DNA of 64,000 nt, from NCBI GenBank assembly GCA_003215335.1, contig QCKM01000005.1:101546-165545 (forward strand). The letters run 5' to 3'. The notes under the pieces were generated by a model. It worked only from the letters and a program-made list of their open reading frames with translations, searched no databases and had not been told where the DNA came from. Shown in pieces: positions 9,317-19,032 of the stretch. Position numbers and translations under genes: made by a program. This DNA is from Prochlorococcus sp. AG-409-P01. GTDB lineage: Bacteria; Cyanobacteriota; Cyanobacteriia; PCC-6307; Cyanobiaceae. The stretch's first letter is position 1, and each line of letters begins with the position of its first letter.

Positions 9317-9982
9317 TCACTTGACAGTTGTGGAGTTTTGATTATCCCAATCCCTCCAGGGCATCAATTTCTGACTGTCCAGAGAGGCAGCCCTCCCCCC
9401 AGAAGCCAGTGAGGGTAATGCATCTGGAGGAATCCAGGAGCACAACTTTTCTAGACTATGACACTGCCGAGTCCAATGAAAAGTTCGTCGATTCCGCACT
9501 GGAGCTATTCGATTCTTCGCAACAGGAATAAGTAAACGTCCGCAGAACAGGACATTACAAGGAGTAGGAGCGTATGCCACGCAGCTGCCTGGAGTAGGGC
9601 CAGGTGTCCAAAGCAGCCTTACACCTGATGCAGTGGTGTGCTCCTCTTGAAAATCTTCCAATAAAGACAAACCTGGTAGAAGATAGGCCTCCTGCTCTTG
9701 AATCAAAACAGGCCATCCAAAAGCATCCTGCAAAGCACGAACTTTTCCATGTCCATCTCTATTGGTGAGAAGTATCCGAACCATTCGGCCATTTGCAAGT
9801 TTGGAGAGGGCATCCATCGTCTCCTTAGTAAATGGAGGACAATCAATAAGCAAAGGCTCCGGATCACACTCCAGCCACCAGGAAGTACCCCCTTCGCAAT
9901 CAGAGTTAGGAGGAAATACCCACAAGTATTCGGTCAACTTTTTTGGTGGAATACCAATTTCCACTGGATGAATACTCTTCAT
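9317..9982 (-). CDS. metallo-beta-lactamase-fold protein with degenerate metal site
   Basis: 221 residues from the second ATG (MKSIHPVEIG). The order of elements fits the beta-lactamase fold: SWWLECDPEPLLIDCPP (strand pair), then ILLTNRDGHGKV where active enzymes carry HxHxDH, then LLWTPGPTPGSCV where the next metal-binding His is expected (PGHTPGS), and NVLFCGRLLIP where the Asp is expected. Most metal ligands are replaced, so an inactive or binding role is likely. It stands divergent from glgX, with about 38 bases between the starts. Confidence 0.7.
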   Translation of the reverse strand: MKSIHPVEIGIPPKKLTEYLWVFPPNSDCEGGTSWWLECDPEPLLIDCPPFTKETMDALSKLANGRMVRILLTNRDGHGKVRALQDAFGWPVLIQEQEAYLLPGLSLLEDFQEEHTTASGVRLLWTPGPTPGSCVAYAPTPCNVLFCGRLLIPVAKNRIAPVRNRRTFHWTRQCHSLEKLCSWIPPDALPSLASGGRAASLDSQKLMPWRDWDNQNSTTVK

Positions 9983-10019
9983 GACATTCTGAACATGCCA
10001 AAGCAATTAATTCTGGCCA

Positions 10020-12128
10020 ATGCTTCCTGAGTTATCTCAATCAGGATCAGTGAGCAATTTCCATGTGGGCAAACCATGGCCCATAGGCAGCACAATCACT
10101 GAAACAGGTGTGAATTTCTCTGTCGCAGCACCAGAAGCAAAGCAAGTCGAACTCCTAATCTTTGCGACTGCTCAAGACAGTGAAGCAAAGGAAATAATAA
10201 ACATCCCAGAAACAAATCGCTCTGGAGATTATTGGCATGTAGAAGTCGAAGGATTGAAGGAAGGAAGCTTTTATGGATACAGGGTTTCTGGGCAACAAAA
10301 TGCTGGCCCCAAAAACTTCTCTTCTACAAATGTCTTATTAGACCCTTGCGCAAGAGCCATTAGTGGATGGGCGACCTATACCAGAGACAAAGCCAAAAGC
10401 GGGGAGGCCAATCCTGAAGGCTTTCTGAAGTCAGTTGTATGCGAGAGGGAGCATTTTGATTTCACCTCACACCCAAGGCCTAGACATCCTTGGCATCAAA
10501 GCGTTATCTACGAGCTACATGTAGGCGGTTTTACTCGTGATGCAGCTTCAGGTGTTTCCGATAATTACAAAGGAACCTTCCTGGGATTAATACAAAAACT
10601 TCCTTATCTAAAGGATTTGGGCATAACCGCAATAGAACTACTGCCAATATTCTCCTTCGACCCATGTGATGCACCAGCTGGTCAAAAAAACTATTGGGGC
10701 TATAGCCCTCTTAACTGGTTCACACCTCATCATGAATACATAGTTGACCAGGATCCTCTTGAGGCACGTAAACAGTTCAGAACTCTTGTTGAAGCTTGTC
10801 ATGACAATGACATCGAGGTCATTATTGACGTTGTCTATAACCACACCACTGAAGGAGGTCCCCATGGGCCAAGCCTTTCATGGCGTGGATTAGGAGAAAA
10901 ACTTTATTATCACCAAAACTCTCAAGGAGAGTATTTGGATGTAAGTGGATGCGGCAACACTATCGCCGCTAACAGGCCACTGGTACGCCAATTAATTCTC
11001 GAATCAATGCGTTGCTGGGCCAAGGAACTTGGCATAGATGGCTTCCGATTCGATTTAGGTGTCGCCCTAACAAGAGGAGAAGGCCTAACTCCTTTAGAAC
11101 AACCACCTCTATTTGAAGAGATCGAATCCGATCCTGGGCTAAGCGATTTAAAGTTAATTAGTGAACCCTGGGATTGTGGAGGTCTTTATAAATTAGGAGA
11201 TTTTCCAGCAAAAGGAGTAAGTACTTGGAATGGTCATTTTAGAGATGACCTGCGTTCATTTTGGAAAGGAGAAAGCGACACTGTTTGGAAACTAAAGGAA
11301 CGCCTCAATGGAAGTCAAGATTTATACAAAAGCAAGTCAAATAAAATAGAAAGTTCATTGAACTTCGTAACTTCACACGATGGCTTTACTTTAAATGACT
11401 TAGTAAGCTTCAACTTCAAACATAATCTTGCGAATGGTGAAGATAATCGCGACGGAGAGAATCACAATAGAAGCTGGAACCATGGGACTGAAGGTCCAAC
11501 AACTGACAGCTTTATAAAAAAGCTTAGAGGAAGACAACAAAGAAACTTACTTGCCTCATTATTACTTTCTCCCGGAGTCCCAATGCTAGCTATGGGAGAT
11601 GAAGTAAGCAGAAGTCAAGGTGGCAATAATAACGCCTGGTGCCAAGACAATCGTCTCGGTTGGATGATCTGGGAACCTTCAAATTGTGATAGAGATCTTC
11701 ACCTTTATGTCAAGAAGCTACTTCTAATCAGAAAACAATTAAAAGAACTATTCTCTCCCGAATATATACATAAGGAAGCCTCTCCTCTAAACAAAACTGA
11801 CGACCAATCTTTATGGCTGAAATGGCATGGAGTCGAAGTAAATAAACCAGATTTTGGCGACTGGTCTCATGCAATTAGCTATAGCTTAAATCGAGGTCTG
11901 CAAGGCAGCATCATGTGGATCGGATTCAACGCATGTGAGAAGGAAATGCTCTTTGAAATCCCAAAACCGACTTCCACTTGGAATTGCATGCTGAACACAT
12001 CAAATCAAAGTCCACTAGAACTCTCAACCGAACCAATCGCTTGGCCAAAAAATTCCATAAAAATGGAAAGCAGAAGCCTTGTAGTAATGCTGAATTGCGA
12101 GTACGCCTCTCTCATCAAGCTGCAATAA
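10020..12128 (+). CDS. glgX: glycogen debranching enzyme / isoamylase
   Basis: GH13 enzyme that hydrolyses alpha-1,6 branches of glycogen. N-terminal CBM48-like beta domain (about 15-140), then the (beta/alpha)8 catalytic domain with VIIDVVYNHT, GFRFDLGVAL (nucleophile D345), SEPWDCGG (acid/base E382) and VTSHDGFTLNDLVS (transition-state Asp). 702 residues is the usual length. It is followed by tRNA-Gly and a sugar symporter gene, which suggests a local carbohydrate theme. Confidence 0.96.
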   Translation: MLPELSQSGSVSNFHVGKPWPIGSTITETGVNFSVAAPEAKQVELLIFATAQDSEAKEIINIPETNRSGDYWHVEVEGLKEGSFYGYRVSGQQNAGPKNFSSTNVLLDPCARAISGWATYTRDKAKSGEANPEGFLKSVVCEREHFDFTSHPRPRHPWHQSVIYELHVGGFTRDAASGVSDNYKGTFLGLIQKLPYLKDLGITAIELLPIFSFDPCDAPAGQKNYWGYSPLNWFTPHHEYIVDQDPLEARKQFRTLVEACHDNDIEVIIDVVYNHTTEGGPHGPSLSWRGLGEKLYYHQNSQGEYLDVSGCGNTIAANRPLVRQLILESMRCWAKELGIDGFRFDLGVALTRGEGLTPLEQPPLFEEIESDPGLSDLKLISEPWDCGGLYKLGDFPAKGVSTWNGHFRDDLRSFWKGESDTVWKLKERLNGSQDLYKSKSNKIESSLNFVTSHDGFTLNDLVSFNFKHNLANGEDNRDGENHNRSWNHGTEGPTTDSFIKKLRGRQQRNLLASLLLSPGVPMLAMGDEVSRSQGGNNNAWCQDNRLGWMIWEPSNCDRDLHLYVKKLLLIRKQLKELFSPEYIHKEASPLNKTDDQSLWLKWHGVEVNKPDFGDWSHAISYSLNRGLQGSIMWIGFNACEKEMLFEIPKPTSTWNCMLNTSNQSPLELSTEPIAWPKNSIKMESRSLVVMLNCEYASLIKLQ

Positions 12129-12141
12129 TCATTTTGAGATA

Positions 12142-12212
<71 letters not shown>

Positions 12213-12302
12213 ACTAATACATCAGAACCAACTTCAAGTTTGAAGTAGAACTGCTTATCAGTATCACTGCATTATGACTTCACGACCCCCCTTCCTCCAA
12301 GC

Positions 12303-13691
12303 TTGACAACATCCAAACCAAGCGGTGGGTCTCGCCAAAGACTAATGATCTCCTATGGCCTTGGGGATGCTGGCACTGGTCTAGCCGCTACACAACTGGG
12401 GTTCTACCTGTTCCCTTTCTTTACAGGAACAGCTGGACTTCCTGCATTTGTTGCAGGTTCCCTATTAATGGTCATCAAAGTTTGGGATGCAATCAATGAC
12501 CCATTAATAGGCTGGATGAGTGACCGAACAAAGAGCCGCTGGGGGCCAAGAATTCCATGGATGCTAGGGGCCGCTGCACCATTAGGGATCAGCCTGGCGG
12601 CTATGTGGTGGGTCCCCCCAGGAGATTTAAATCAAAAGACTGCTTATTACATAGTGATAGCGGTTTTATTAATGACCGCCTACACAGGCGTCAATCTTCC
12701 CTATGCAGCACTTTCCACGGAATTAACAACCAATACGGCATTACGAACTCGGCTCAATGCAGCCCGTTTCACAGGTTCAATTCTTGCAGGGTTTAGTGGA
12801 TTGGTTGTAGCAGCAAAGCTGCTCTCCACTGGGAATGAAGGGTTCATCGCAATGGGCAAAATCACTGGCTTAATTGCAACGTTGGCGACTCTGATCTCTT
12901 GCTGGGGACTAGCTCCTTTTGCAAAAAAAGCACAAAAACCCAAACCTCAATCGGAACCATTCCCAAATCAGATCAGGCGCGTCCTTAACAACCAACGTTT
13001 CATTCGAGTGATTGGCCTCTATCTGCTTCTTTGGTGCGGCCTACAACTAATGCAAACAGTTTCTCTGATTTATCTAGAGCAAGTGATGAAAGTCCCTATA
13101 GCTTTATCAAAATGGATCGGGCCAATACCCTTTCAAATTAGCGCCCTCATAGGCCTACAAGTCTGGAGCTTTTATTCCAATCGCTATGGCAGGATTTCAG
13201 CCCTTTATCTAGGCGGAAGCTTGTGGATTACTGGCTGCCTTATTGCAATGTTTTTGCCTCCAATCAATCCTGAAAGCTACATAGCCAATGCGGGGCAAGA
13301 CATTGTCAGAATGATCCTTCTCATAGCAACAATTGTCTTGGTTGGATTTGGAGCATCTACTGCCTATCTGATCCCATGGTCATTACTCCCAGACGCGATA
13401 GATGCAGACCCCGATAAATCAGCAGGAATTTATACAGCTTGGATGGTTCTTATTCAAAAAATTGGAATTGGTATAAGTGTTCAACTTTTAGGAGTAATGC
13501 TCTCTTTTGCTGGCTATAGATCAGCGAGCCAGTGCACTGGCTCGCTGATCTGCTTGGATCAACCATTATCCGCTCAATTGATGATTCGTGTTTGCATGGG
13601 ACTCATACCAGCGACCCTAGTTGTATCAGGCCTATTAATGATGCGCCGCTGGCCTGACCGTAATGCTCATCTAATGGTTTCATCGTCATGA
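12303..13691 (+). CDS. GPH-family sugar:cation symporter (MFS)
   Basis: Twelve-helix transporter of the glycoside-pentoside-hexuronide family (MelB-like), in the inner membrane. YGLGDAGTGLAATQLGFYLFPFF and DAINDPLIGWMSDRTKSRWGPRIPW carry the family's N-terminal motifs, including the Asp residues used for cation coupling. The TTG start gives 462 residues; an ATG at 12345 (MISYGLGDAG) is also possible. The 3' part contains a 34-bp perfect palindrome (13517-13550), and its end overlaps the next gene by four bases. The substrate is unknown. Confidence 0.85.
   Translation: MTTSKPSGGSRQRLMISYGLGDAGTGLAATQLGFYLFPFFTGTAGLPAFVAGSLLMVIKVWDAINDPLIGWMSDRTKSRWGPRIPWMLGAAAPLGISLAAMWWVPPGDLNQKTAYYIVIAVLLMTAYTGVNLPYAALSTELTTNTALRTRLNAARFTGSILAGFSGLVVAAKLLSTGNEGFIAMGKITGLIATLATLISCWGLAPFAKKAQKPKPQSEPFPNQIRRVLNNQRFIRVIGLYLLLWCGLQLMQTVSLIYLEQVMKVPIALSKWIGPIPFQISALIGLQVWSFYSNRYGRISALYLGGSLWITGCLIAMFLPPINPESYIANAGQDIVRMILLIATIVLVGFGASTAYLIPWSLLPDAIDADPDKSAGIYTAWMVLIQKIGIGISVQLLGVMLSFAGYRSASQCTGSLICLDQPLSAQLMIRVCMGLIPATLVVSGLLMMRRWPDRNAHLMVSSS
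13517..13550. repeat. 34-bp perfect palindrome inside the symporter gene
   Basis: The 17-base half AGATCAGCGAGCCAGTG is followed at once by its exact reverse complement with no loop. In the coding frame it specifies part of YRSASQCTGSLICL, a loop near the C-terminal helices. Confidence 0.95.
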
Positions 13692-14434
13692 GTGGACCAC
13701 GTTGGTTAAGAAGATTTGGCAGCAGCCTCCTTATAGGAGGACAAGCAATCACTGCTACTGCCAAAGGGAGAATCAATTCAATAGACCTTTTTGATCAGCT
13801 CATGGAAGCTGGTCCAGGTAGTTTCCTTATTGTGCTAATTACAGGAATTGCTGCAGGAACAGTTTTTAATATCCAAGTAGCTGCAGAGTTAAGCAGACAA
13901 GGCGCAAGTTCAACAGTTGGGGGGATTCTTGCTGTAGGCATGGCAAGAGAAATAGCCCCACTTCTTTCAGCAACACTTCTGACAGGAAAAGTTGCAACTG
14001 CATATGCAGCTCAACTCGGAACCATGAAGGTGACCGAACAGATCGATGCAATAACAATGCTTCGTACCGACCCTGTGGAGTACTTAGTAGTCCCTAGGTT
14101 GATCGCCATGGTCATCATGGCCCCAGTACAGTGCTTACTTTTTTTCATAGTTGCCCTATGGAGCGGGCAAATTAGCAGTACTTATCTGTACCAAATTCCA
14201 CCTGATGTTTTCTGGACATCAGTTCGAACCTGGCTAAGTCCAGATGATCTCCCATTCATGCTGGTCAAAGCATTAGTTTTCGGTCTGCAGATTGCAGTCC
14301 TTGCATGTGGCTGGGGTCTGACTACTAGAGGTGGCCCCAAAGAGGTTGGCACCAGTACAACTGGGGCAGTAGTAATGACATTAGTCACCGTGTCATTAAT
14401 GGATGTTTTACTAACTCAAATTCTTTTCGGCTAA
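13688..14434 (+). CDS. MlaE/YrbE-type ABC transporter permease
   Basis: 248-residue integral membrane protein of the MlaE (DUF140) family, permeases of lipid-moving ABC systems. It shows the conserved core (LITGIAAGTVFNIQVAAELSRQG, MAREIAPLLSATLLTGKVATAYAAQLGTMKVTEQIDA) and about five helices. ATG overlaps the symporter stop, so translation is probably coupled. The ATPase and the MCE-type partner are not in this window. In cyanobacteria and plastids such proteins move lipids between membranes; the role here is inferred. Confidence 0.9.
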   Translation: MSGPRWLRRFGSSLLIGGQAITATAKGRINSIDLFDQLMEAGPGSFLIVLITGIAAGTVFNIQVAAELSRQGASSTVGGILAVGMAREIAPLLSATLLTGKVATAYAAQLGTMKVTEQIDAITMLRTDPVEYLVVPRLIAMVIMAPVQCLLFFIVALWSGQISSTYLYQIPPDVFWTSVRTWLSPDDLPFMLVKALVFGLQIAVLACGWGLTTRGGPKEVGTSTTGAVVMTLVTVSLMDVLLTQILFG

Positions 14435-14847
14435 TGAAACAAAACCCACAACCAAATTCCAACCCAGAGCAAAGCGTGATTTTAAATCCTGCACCACGCT
14501 TGCCATTGATAATAACAACTCTAGGCTTTGTTCTTTTACCACTTCCTTTACATCCCTGGCCAACTATTTTGATAAGTTTTTTTGGCCTAGTGCTTCTTTT
14601 TCAAGCATTAACTCTACGGATAGAGTTCTCATCAAAAGCACTTATTGTTTGGCAGCTTGGGAAAGAAATACGTCGGTTCCCCTTTGAAGATTGGCTTGCC
14701 TGGAGGCTCCTTTTACCTCAGTTACCTGGGATCCTTTATTTCCGAGAAAAAGCTAGCCCCCACCTTTTACCCATACTTTTTGACCCCAAAGAACTCACAA
14801 ACCAATTAAGACTCAAAGTTGGAGCTCTCGAAAAACCTAAAACTTAA
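14434..14847 (+). CDS. DUF3119-type membrane protein
   Basis: 137 residues with two adjacent hydrophobic segments (about 24-65, LIITTLGFVLLPLPLHPW and ILISFFGLVLLFQALTL) and a soluble tail with W-rich FPFEDWLAWRLLLPQLPGILYF. It matches what I know of the cyanobacterial DUF3119 family, which commonly lies beside the MlaE-type permease. The ATG shares one base with the previous stop. Confidence 0.75.
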   Translation: MKQNPQPNSNPEQSVILNPAPRLPLIITTLGFVLLPLPLHPWPTILISFFGLVLLFQALTLRIEFSSKALIVWQLGKEIRRFPFEDWLAWRLLLPQLPGILYFREKASPHLLPILFDPKELTNQLRLKVGALEKPKT

Positions 14848-14897
14848 AGGAAGCCTCTCCCCTGAGACTCCTCCCAACAATTTCACCTTTATGGTTC

Positions 14898-15869
14898 ATG
14901 CCTGAAGAAGACTTCCCAAAACCACATCCTTTATCTTCAGAAGGTCCTTCTGACGAATCAACCAACCCAGCACTTGATGCGGAGTCAACCTCTGCCAAGG
15001 AAGAAGCTCTCAAGCCTCTTATTCAGGTTGCTCTCAACGAGCTGCAAAAAAGTCGAGCGGAACTCGAAAAGGAAATAGAAGATCTCACCAAACGCAAACT
15101 TCAGCTAGAGGATGAGCTAAAGGTCTCCTTCCCTGGCCAATCAGATGCAATTGCAAGAAAAGTAAAGGGTTTTCAAGACTATCTTTCTGGAGCCCTCCAA
15201 GATCTATCCCAATCAGTAGAGAAACTAGAGCTCATAGCTCAACCAGTAGTAGTTCAACCATCTCCACTTGACCAGACTGAAAAGCCCACGTCAAATGAGA
15301 ACCAAGACAAAGAGATTGCTGTCGCAGACAACTTCAAGCCTGATGAAGCATTGATACGCGAATGCCTTGATCAATTTTTAGGTCAACCAGATTTCTATGC
15401 CGATCCATGGAAGCTCAGGAGGAGCCTTGATGAAAGTGACCTCGCACTTCTAGAAAACTGGTTCTTTAGTCAAGGTGGAAGAGGCGCACAACCAAGTCGA
15501 GGCAGCAGGCCAAGGAACATCCTAGTTGGTGCCGCATTAATTTCAATACTTGGTGAACTCTATGGAGATCGCTTTCAGACTCTTGTCTTAGCAGGACAGC
15601 CTGAAAGACTAGGGGAATGGAGACGTGGGCTTCAAGATTCCTTAGGCCTTGAAAGGGAAGACTTTGGGCCCAACAGTGGGATAGTCTTATTTGAACGTGC
15701 TGATGCTCTTGTTGAGCGTGCCGATCGACTAGAAGATAGAGGTGAGGTTCCACTAATCATTGTTGATGCAGCAGAGCAAAGTGTTGCCATCCCCTTACTA
15801 CAATTTCCTATATGGCTCGCTTTCGCCGCAGGACCTGGAGAAACTTACGAAGAGGATGATGTCTACTGA
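14898..15869 (+). CDS. DUF3086-family protein with N-terminal coiled coil
   Basis: 323 residues. The first 110 are acidic then coiled-coil (LQKSRAELEKEIEDLTKRKLQLEDELK). The C-terminal two thirds (from about 150) form the globular part with GGRGAQPSRGSRPRNILVGAALISILGELYGDRFQTLVLAGQPERLGEWRRGLQ, the conserved block of cyanobacterial DUF3086. The gene ends one base into plsY, so both are probably translated together, which hints at a membrane-linked task. Function unknown. Confidence 0.82.
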   Translation: MPEEDFPKPHPLSSEGPSDESTNPALDAESTSAKEEALKPLIQVALNELQKSRAELEKEIEDLTKRKLQLEDELKVSFPGQSDAIARKVKGFQDYLSGALQDLSQSVEKLELIAQPVVVQPSPLDQTEKPTSNENQDKEIAVADNFKPDEALIRECLDQFLGQPDFYADPWKLRRSLDESDLALLENWFFSQGGRGAQPSRGSRPRNILVGAALISILGELYGDRFQTLVLAGQPERLGEWRRGLQDSLGLEREDFGPNSGIVLFERADALVERADRLEDRGEVPLIIVDAAEQSVAIPLLQFPIWLAFAAGPGETYEEDDVY

Positions 15870-16489
15870 TGCAACATAATCATCTCTTGGGAACAAGCTT
15901 TAGCCTGACAATTGGCTATTTACTTGGCTCACTACCTACTGGATATCTAACTGTTAAATGGATAAAGGGATTAGACATCCGACGACTTGGATCTGGGTCC
16001 ACAGGTGCTACGAATGTGCTCAGACAAGTCGGCAAACTTCCTGCCCTAGCAGTATTTTTAATTGATGTTGGCAAAGGGACTGCGGCAATTCTTTTAGCGA
16101 GAACCCTCAATGGAGGAGATGGTCTGGAAGTCGCGACAGGTTTAGTCGCATTAGCGGGTCACATATGGCCAATATGGCTTAGATGGAAAGGTGGAAAAGC
16201 CGTTGCTACTGGACTTGGTGTTCTGCTAGGCCTTTCATGGCCAGTAGGACTAGCTTCGTTAGGCATCTTCCTAACTGTTCTAAGCGTAAGCAAAATCGTA
16301 TCTCTTTCAAGCATCATATCCTCCATAAGTCTTCCAATACTTATGGTTTTAAGCTTCGAGGAAGACAACTTTCGACCTGCATACTTGGCAGTGTCTTTAA
16401 TCGCTATGGCCTTGGTTTTATGGAGACATCGGAGCAATGTGCAACGCTTAATCGCAGGCAATGAGAATCGACTAGGCGACTCTTCCTAA
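15869..16489 (+). CDS. plsY: glycerol-3-phosphate acyltransferase PlsY
   Basis: Inner-membrane enzyme that moves the acyl group of acyl-phosphate to glycerol-3-phosphate, the first step of phospholipid synthesis. All three PlsY signatures are visible: [25 protein letters not shown] and [23 protein letters not shown]. 206 residues with about five helices, normal for the family. It shares one base with the DUF3086 stop and overlaps the convergent pyrF by four bases. Confidence 0.96.
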   Translation: MQHNHLLGTSFSLTIGYLLGSLPTGYLTVKWIKGLDIRRLGSGSTGATNVLRQVGKLPALAVFLIDVGKGTAAILLARTLNGGDGLEVATGLVALAGHIWPIWLRWKGGKAVATGLGVLLGLSWPVGLASLGIFLTVLSVSKIVSLSSIISSISLPILMVLSFEEDNFRPAYLAVSLIAMALVLWRHRSNVQRLIAGNENRLGDSS

Positions 16490-17214
16490 CACCTCTCTAA
16501 TTCTCGACAACATTGAGAGAAGGCTTCAACAGGATCGACTGCACAAGTAATAGGCCTACCTACAACCAAACGAGAGGCCCCTGCTTGGATAGCATCACAA
16601 GGACTCATGACCCGCTCTTGATCGTTTAAGGGCGATCCCTTAGGTCGAATGCCTGGGGTGACCAATTCGAATGGCAATGAATGCAGCTTTCGCAAGTTTG
16701 CAACTTCCAAAGGAGAACATACACATCCTCCTAACCCTGCACTTGCGACCATATTTGCTAACCCTTCCACTCTTTCATTTATTGGTTGAGACATAGAAAG
16801 CTCCTTGGCGTAGGGCTTGGGTTCCCAACTAGTCAAAACAGTTACCCCTAAAAGAGTTGGCGGAGGGATCCCAGCTTCTTCAGCTCCCTGAACAGCAGCA
16901 AGCCTCGCTGCAAGAAGTGCTTTTGACCCAGCACAAGCATGTAGCGTAATCAAATCAGCACCAATGCTTGCAGCCCTTCTGCAAGCTCCTGCCATAGTCG
17001 CAGGTATATCGTGAAGCTTGAGATCAAGAAAAACTCGCAAACCTCTATCCCTCAATTCAATTACCACCTGGGGACCCCCAAGTACAAAAAGTTCAAGTCC
17101 TACCTTCACCCATCGAAGACCACTTAATTGAGAGGTGAATTGAACTGCTTGTGATGGCTTCATGCCATCAAGAGCAACAATCAACTTTTCAGCAGGGTGT
17201 GCAAAAAGCGTCAT
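16486..17214 (-). CDS. pyrF: orotidine-5'-phosphate decarboxylase
   Basis: Last step of UMP synthesis (OMP to UMP + CO2). The catalytic signature [14 protein letters not shown] (Asp-Lys-Asp network) is near residue 60-73, and VTPGIRPKG plus [12 protein letters not shown] make the phosphate-binding part of the TIM barrel. 242 residues. It lies 23 bases after tyrS on the same strand and may share its transcript. Confidence 0.96.
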   Translation of the reverse strand: MTLFAHPAEKLIVALDGMKPSQAVQFTSQLSGLRWVKVGLELFVLGGPQVVIELRDRGLRVFLDLKLHDIPATMAGACRRAASIGADLITLHACAGSKALLAARLAAVQGAEEAGIPPPTLLGVTVLTSWEPKPYAKELSMSQPINERVEGLANMVASAGLGGCVCSPLEVANLRKLHSLPFELVTPGIRPKGSPLNDQERVMSPCDAIQAGASRLVVGRPITCAVDPVEAFSQCCRELERC

Positions 17215-17236
17215 TAGATATGCACAGGTGGATTAA

Positions 17237-18478
17237 TCAATTCGTGAGGCGTCTAAATGTCTTCTTGCCAATTTGCAGCACCTTGCCTACAAGAATGTTG
17301 TCATCAGCGAATTCAAGGTTCGGATCGGTAATTTTGTCTCCATCTAAACGAACACCACCGCCGAGAATCTGACGACGCGCCTCACTACTACTTGAACATA
17401 AACCAAGCTTACTCACCAAATAAAATGCCTTGGCAGGAAAATTAACTTCCGCCATAGATGTCTCTAAAACATCAGCTTCTAAATCTCCAACTCCAGCAAC
17501 AAGCTGCTCAGCATCTTTTTGAGCAGACTTTGCTAAGGGCAAACCATGTCGACTAGCAGTAATAGCTAATGCCATAGCCTTCTGTCTCTCCCTAGATTTT
17601 AAAGGGAGTTGATCAAGCTCTAAATCACTCAACAAAGTCACATAACTATCGACATGTTCATCAGGAAGCTTTTCCAGTTTGGAATACATAGAAAGAGGAT
17701 CTTCTGCTAGTCCAACAGTATTCCCTATGCTTTTACTCATTTTTTGAACTCCGTCTAAGCCAACAAGGATGGGCATAAGAAGACCAAACTGAGGCGTTTG
17801 ATTGAAATGACGTTGAAGATCCCTTCCTATAGCGATATTGAACTTTTGATCAGTTCCACCAAGTTCAACATCTGCTTTCACAGCAACTGAGTCATATCCC
17901 TGCAGTAATGGATAAAGAAACTCATGAATCGAAATGGGCATGCCTGCTTTATAACGGTTGCCAAAATCCTCTTTTGCAAGCATTTGGCCAACAGTAGTCG
18001 TCCCAAGAAGTTCAATCACCTTGTCAAGATCCATACCTGCAAGCCACTCACTATTGCGCCTTACCTCCAATCGGCCTGGAGTCTTGAAGTCAAGCAAAGC
18101 ATTTTGAGGTGATTCTCCTTGGCCTAACTGAGCCAAGTAAGTATTTGCATTAGCCTCAACCTCCTCTTCAGAAAGCTGCTCTCTAGTGGTGTTCTTGCCA
18201 GTCGGATCCCCGATCCTTGCAGTGAAGTCTCCAATAATGACTACAGCTGTATGTCCAGCATCTTGAAAGGCTCTTAACTTTCTAAAAAGGATGCTGTGAC
18301 CCAAATGAATATCGCTCCCAGTTGGATCAATCCCAAGTTTTACCCGTAGAGTCTTACCTTTTCGCTCGGCTGCATGAAGCCGAGCATCAAGAGTCAAAGC
18401 ATCCCCATCTCCTGACGGGAAGAGTTCCACAATGCCTCTCTGGAGCCAATCCGGAAGTGGGCTTGGCTTATCCGACAT
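17237..18478 (-). CDS. tyrS: tyrosyl-tRNA synthetase
   Basis: Class I synthetase, 413 residues. HLGH at 58-61 is the HIGH motif and KMSKSIGN the KMSKS loop. The C-terminal segment ([24 protein letters not shown]) is the S4-like tRNA-binding domain. The HLGH form plus length fits the TyrZ-like subgroup common in cyanobacteria. ATG start. Confidence 0.96.
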   Translation of the reverse strand: MSDKPSPLPDWLQRGIVELFPSGDGDALTLDARLHAAERKGKTLRVKLGIDPTGSDIHLGHSILFRKLRAFQDAGHTAVVIIGDFTARIGDPTGKNTTREQLSEEEVEANANTYLAQLGQGESPQNALLDFKTPGRLEVRRNSEWLAGMDLDKVIELLGTTTVGQMLAKEDFGNRYKAGMPISIHEFLYPLLQGYDSVAVKADVELGGTDQKFNIAIGRDLQRHFNQTPQFGLLMPILVGLDGVQKMSKSIGNTVGLAEDPLSMYSKLEKLPDEHVDSYVTLLSDLELDQLPLKSRERQKAMALAITASRHGLPLAKSAQKDAEQLVAGVGDLEADVLETSMAEVNFPAKAFYLVSKLGLCSSSSEARRQILGGGVRLDGDKITDPNLEFADDNILVGKVLQIGKKTFRRLTN

Positions 18479-18543
18479 TTTCCAAAAACCGAAGTGTCAA
18501 CGGATCGTACGTGGAGTTAAGCCTTGTGTGTTCATCTGTACAG

Positions 18544-18858
18544 CTAATCAAGCTGCCCCTTCATCCTCTCCAAAGTCATGTTCATTTGTTCAAACATCTG
18601 CTCAGGAGTAATCCCAAACTGACTCAATTGAGTTCGCAATTGCTCAACTGTCATCTTTGCCTGGAAGTCTTCTGAAAGTTCAAATCGCTTCATGAAGACT
18701 CTATATCTCTCCATAAGCGCCTCCATGGTGGCAATAAACATTTTTTTTCCCTCACGATCAAACTTTCCATAGTCAGAACCAAGCTTCATCAATTCTTGAT
18801 AGTCATTAAATAACCGCTTAGCCTCATCCTGCACAATTTCGGATTCAAAGAAGGCCAT
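18544..18858 (-). CDS. DUF1825-family protein
   Basis: 104 residues starting MAFFESEIVQDEAKRLF, the typical start of the cyanobacterial DUF1825 family. All-helical and charged, with ITPEQMFEQMNMTLERM near the C-terminus. I chose the internal ATG because the extra upstream 21 codons do not match the family start. Function unknown; it is probably soluble. Confidence 0.85.
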   Translation of the reverse strand: MAFFESEIVQDEAKRLFNDYQELMKLGSDYGKFDREGKKMFIATMEALMERYRVFMKRFELSEDFQAKMTVEQLRTQLSQFGITPEQMFEQMNMTLERMKGQLD

Positions 18859-19032
18859 AGATGCCCTATAGGAATATTTGAGTTTTGCAAAATTCCTTAC
18901 AACCGCAAAAGTGTGGATCAACGTAATGATTGAGCCCTTCAGAAGAAGAGAGGGATTTTGCTAAAACCATTCTAAAAACTATTATTCTTTGCCCAATCAA
19001 CAGAGTCCATTCTCCTAACAGGCATAGTCAAG

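Noticed and set aside
12274..12305. Frameshift in the C-run upstream of the symporter start
   Set aside because: One added C would join an upstream ATG to the gene, but the TTG and the later ATG already give a normal family N-terminus.
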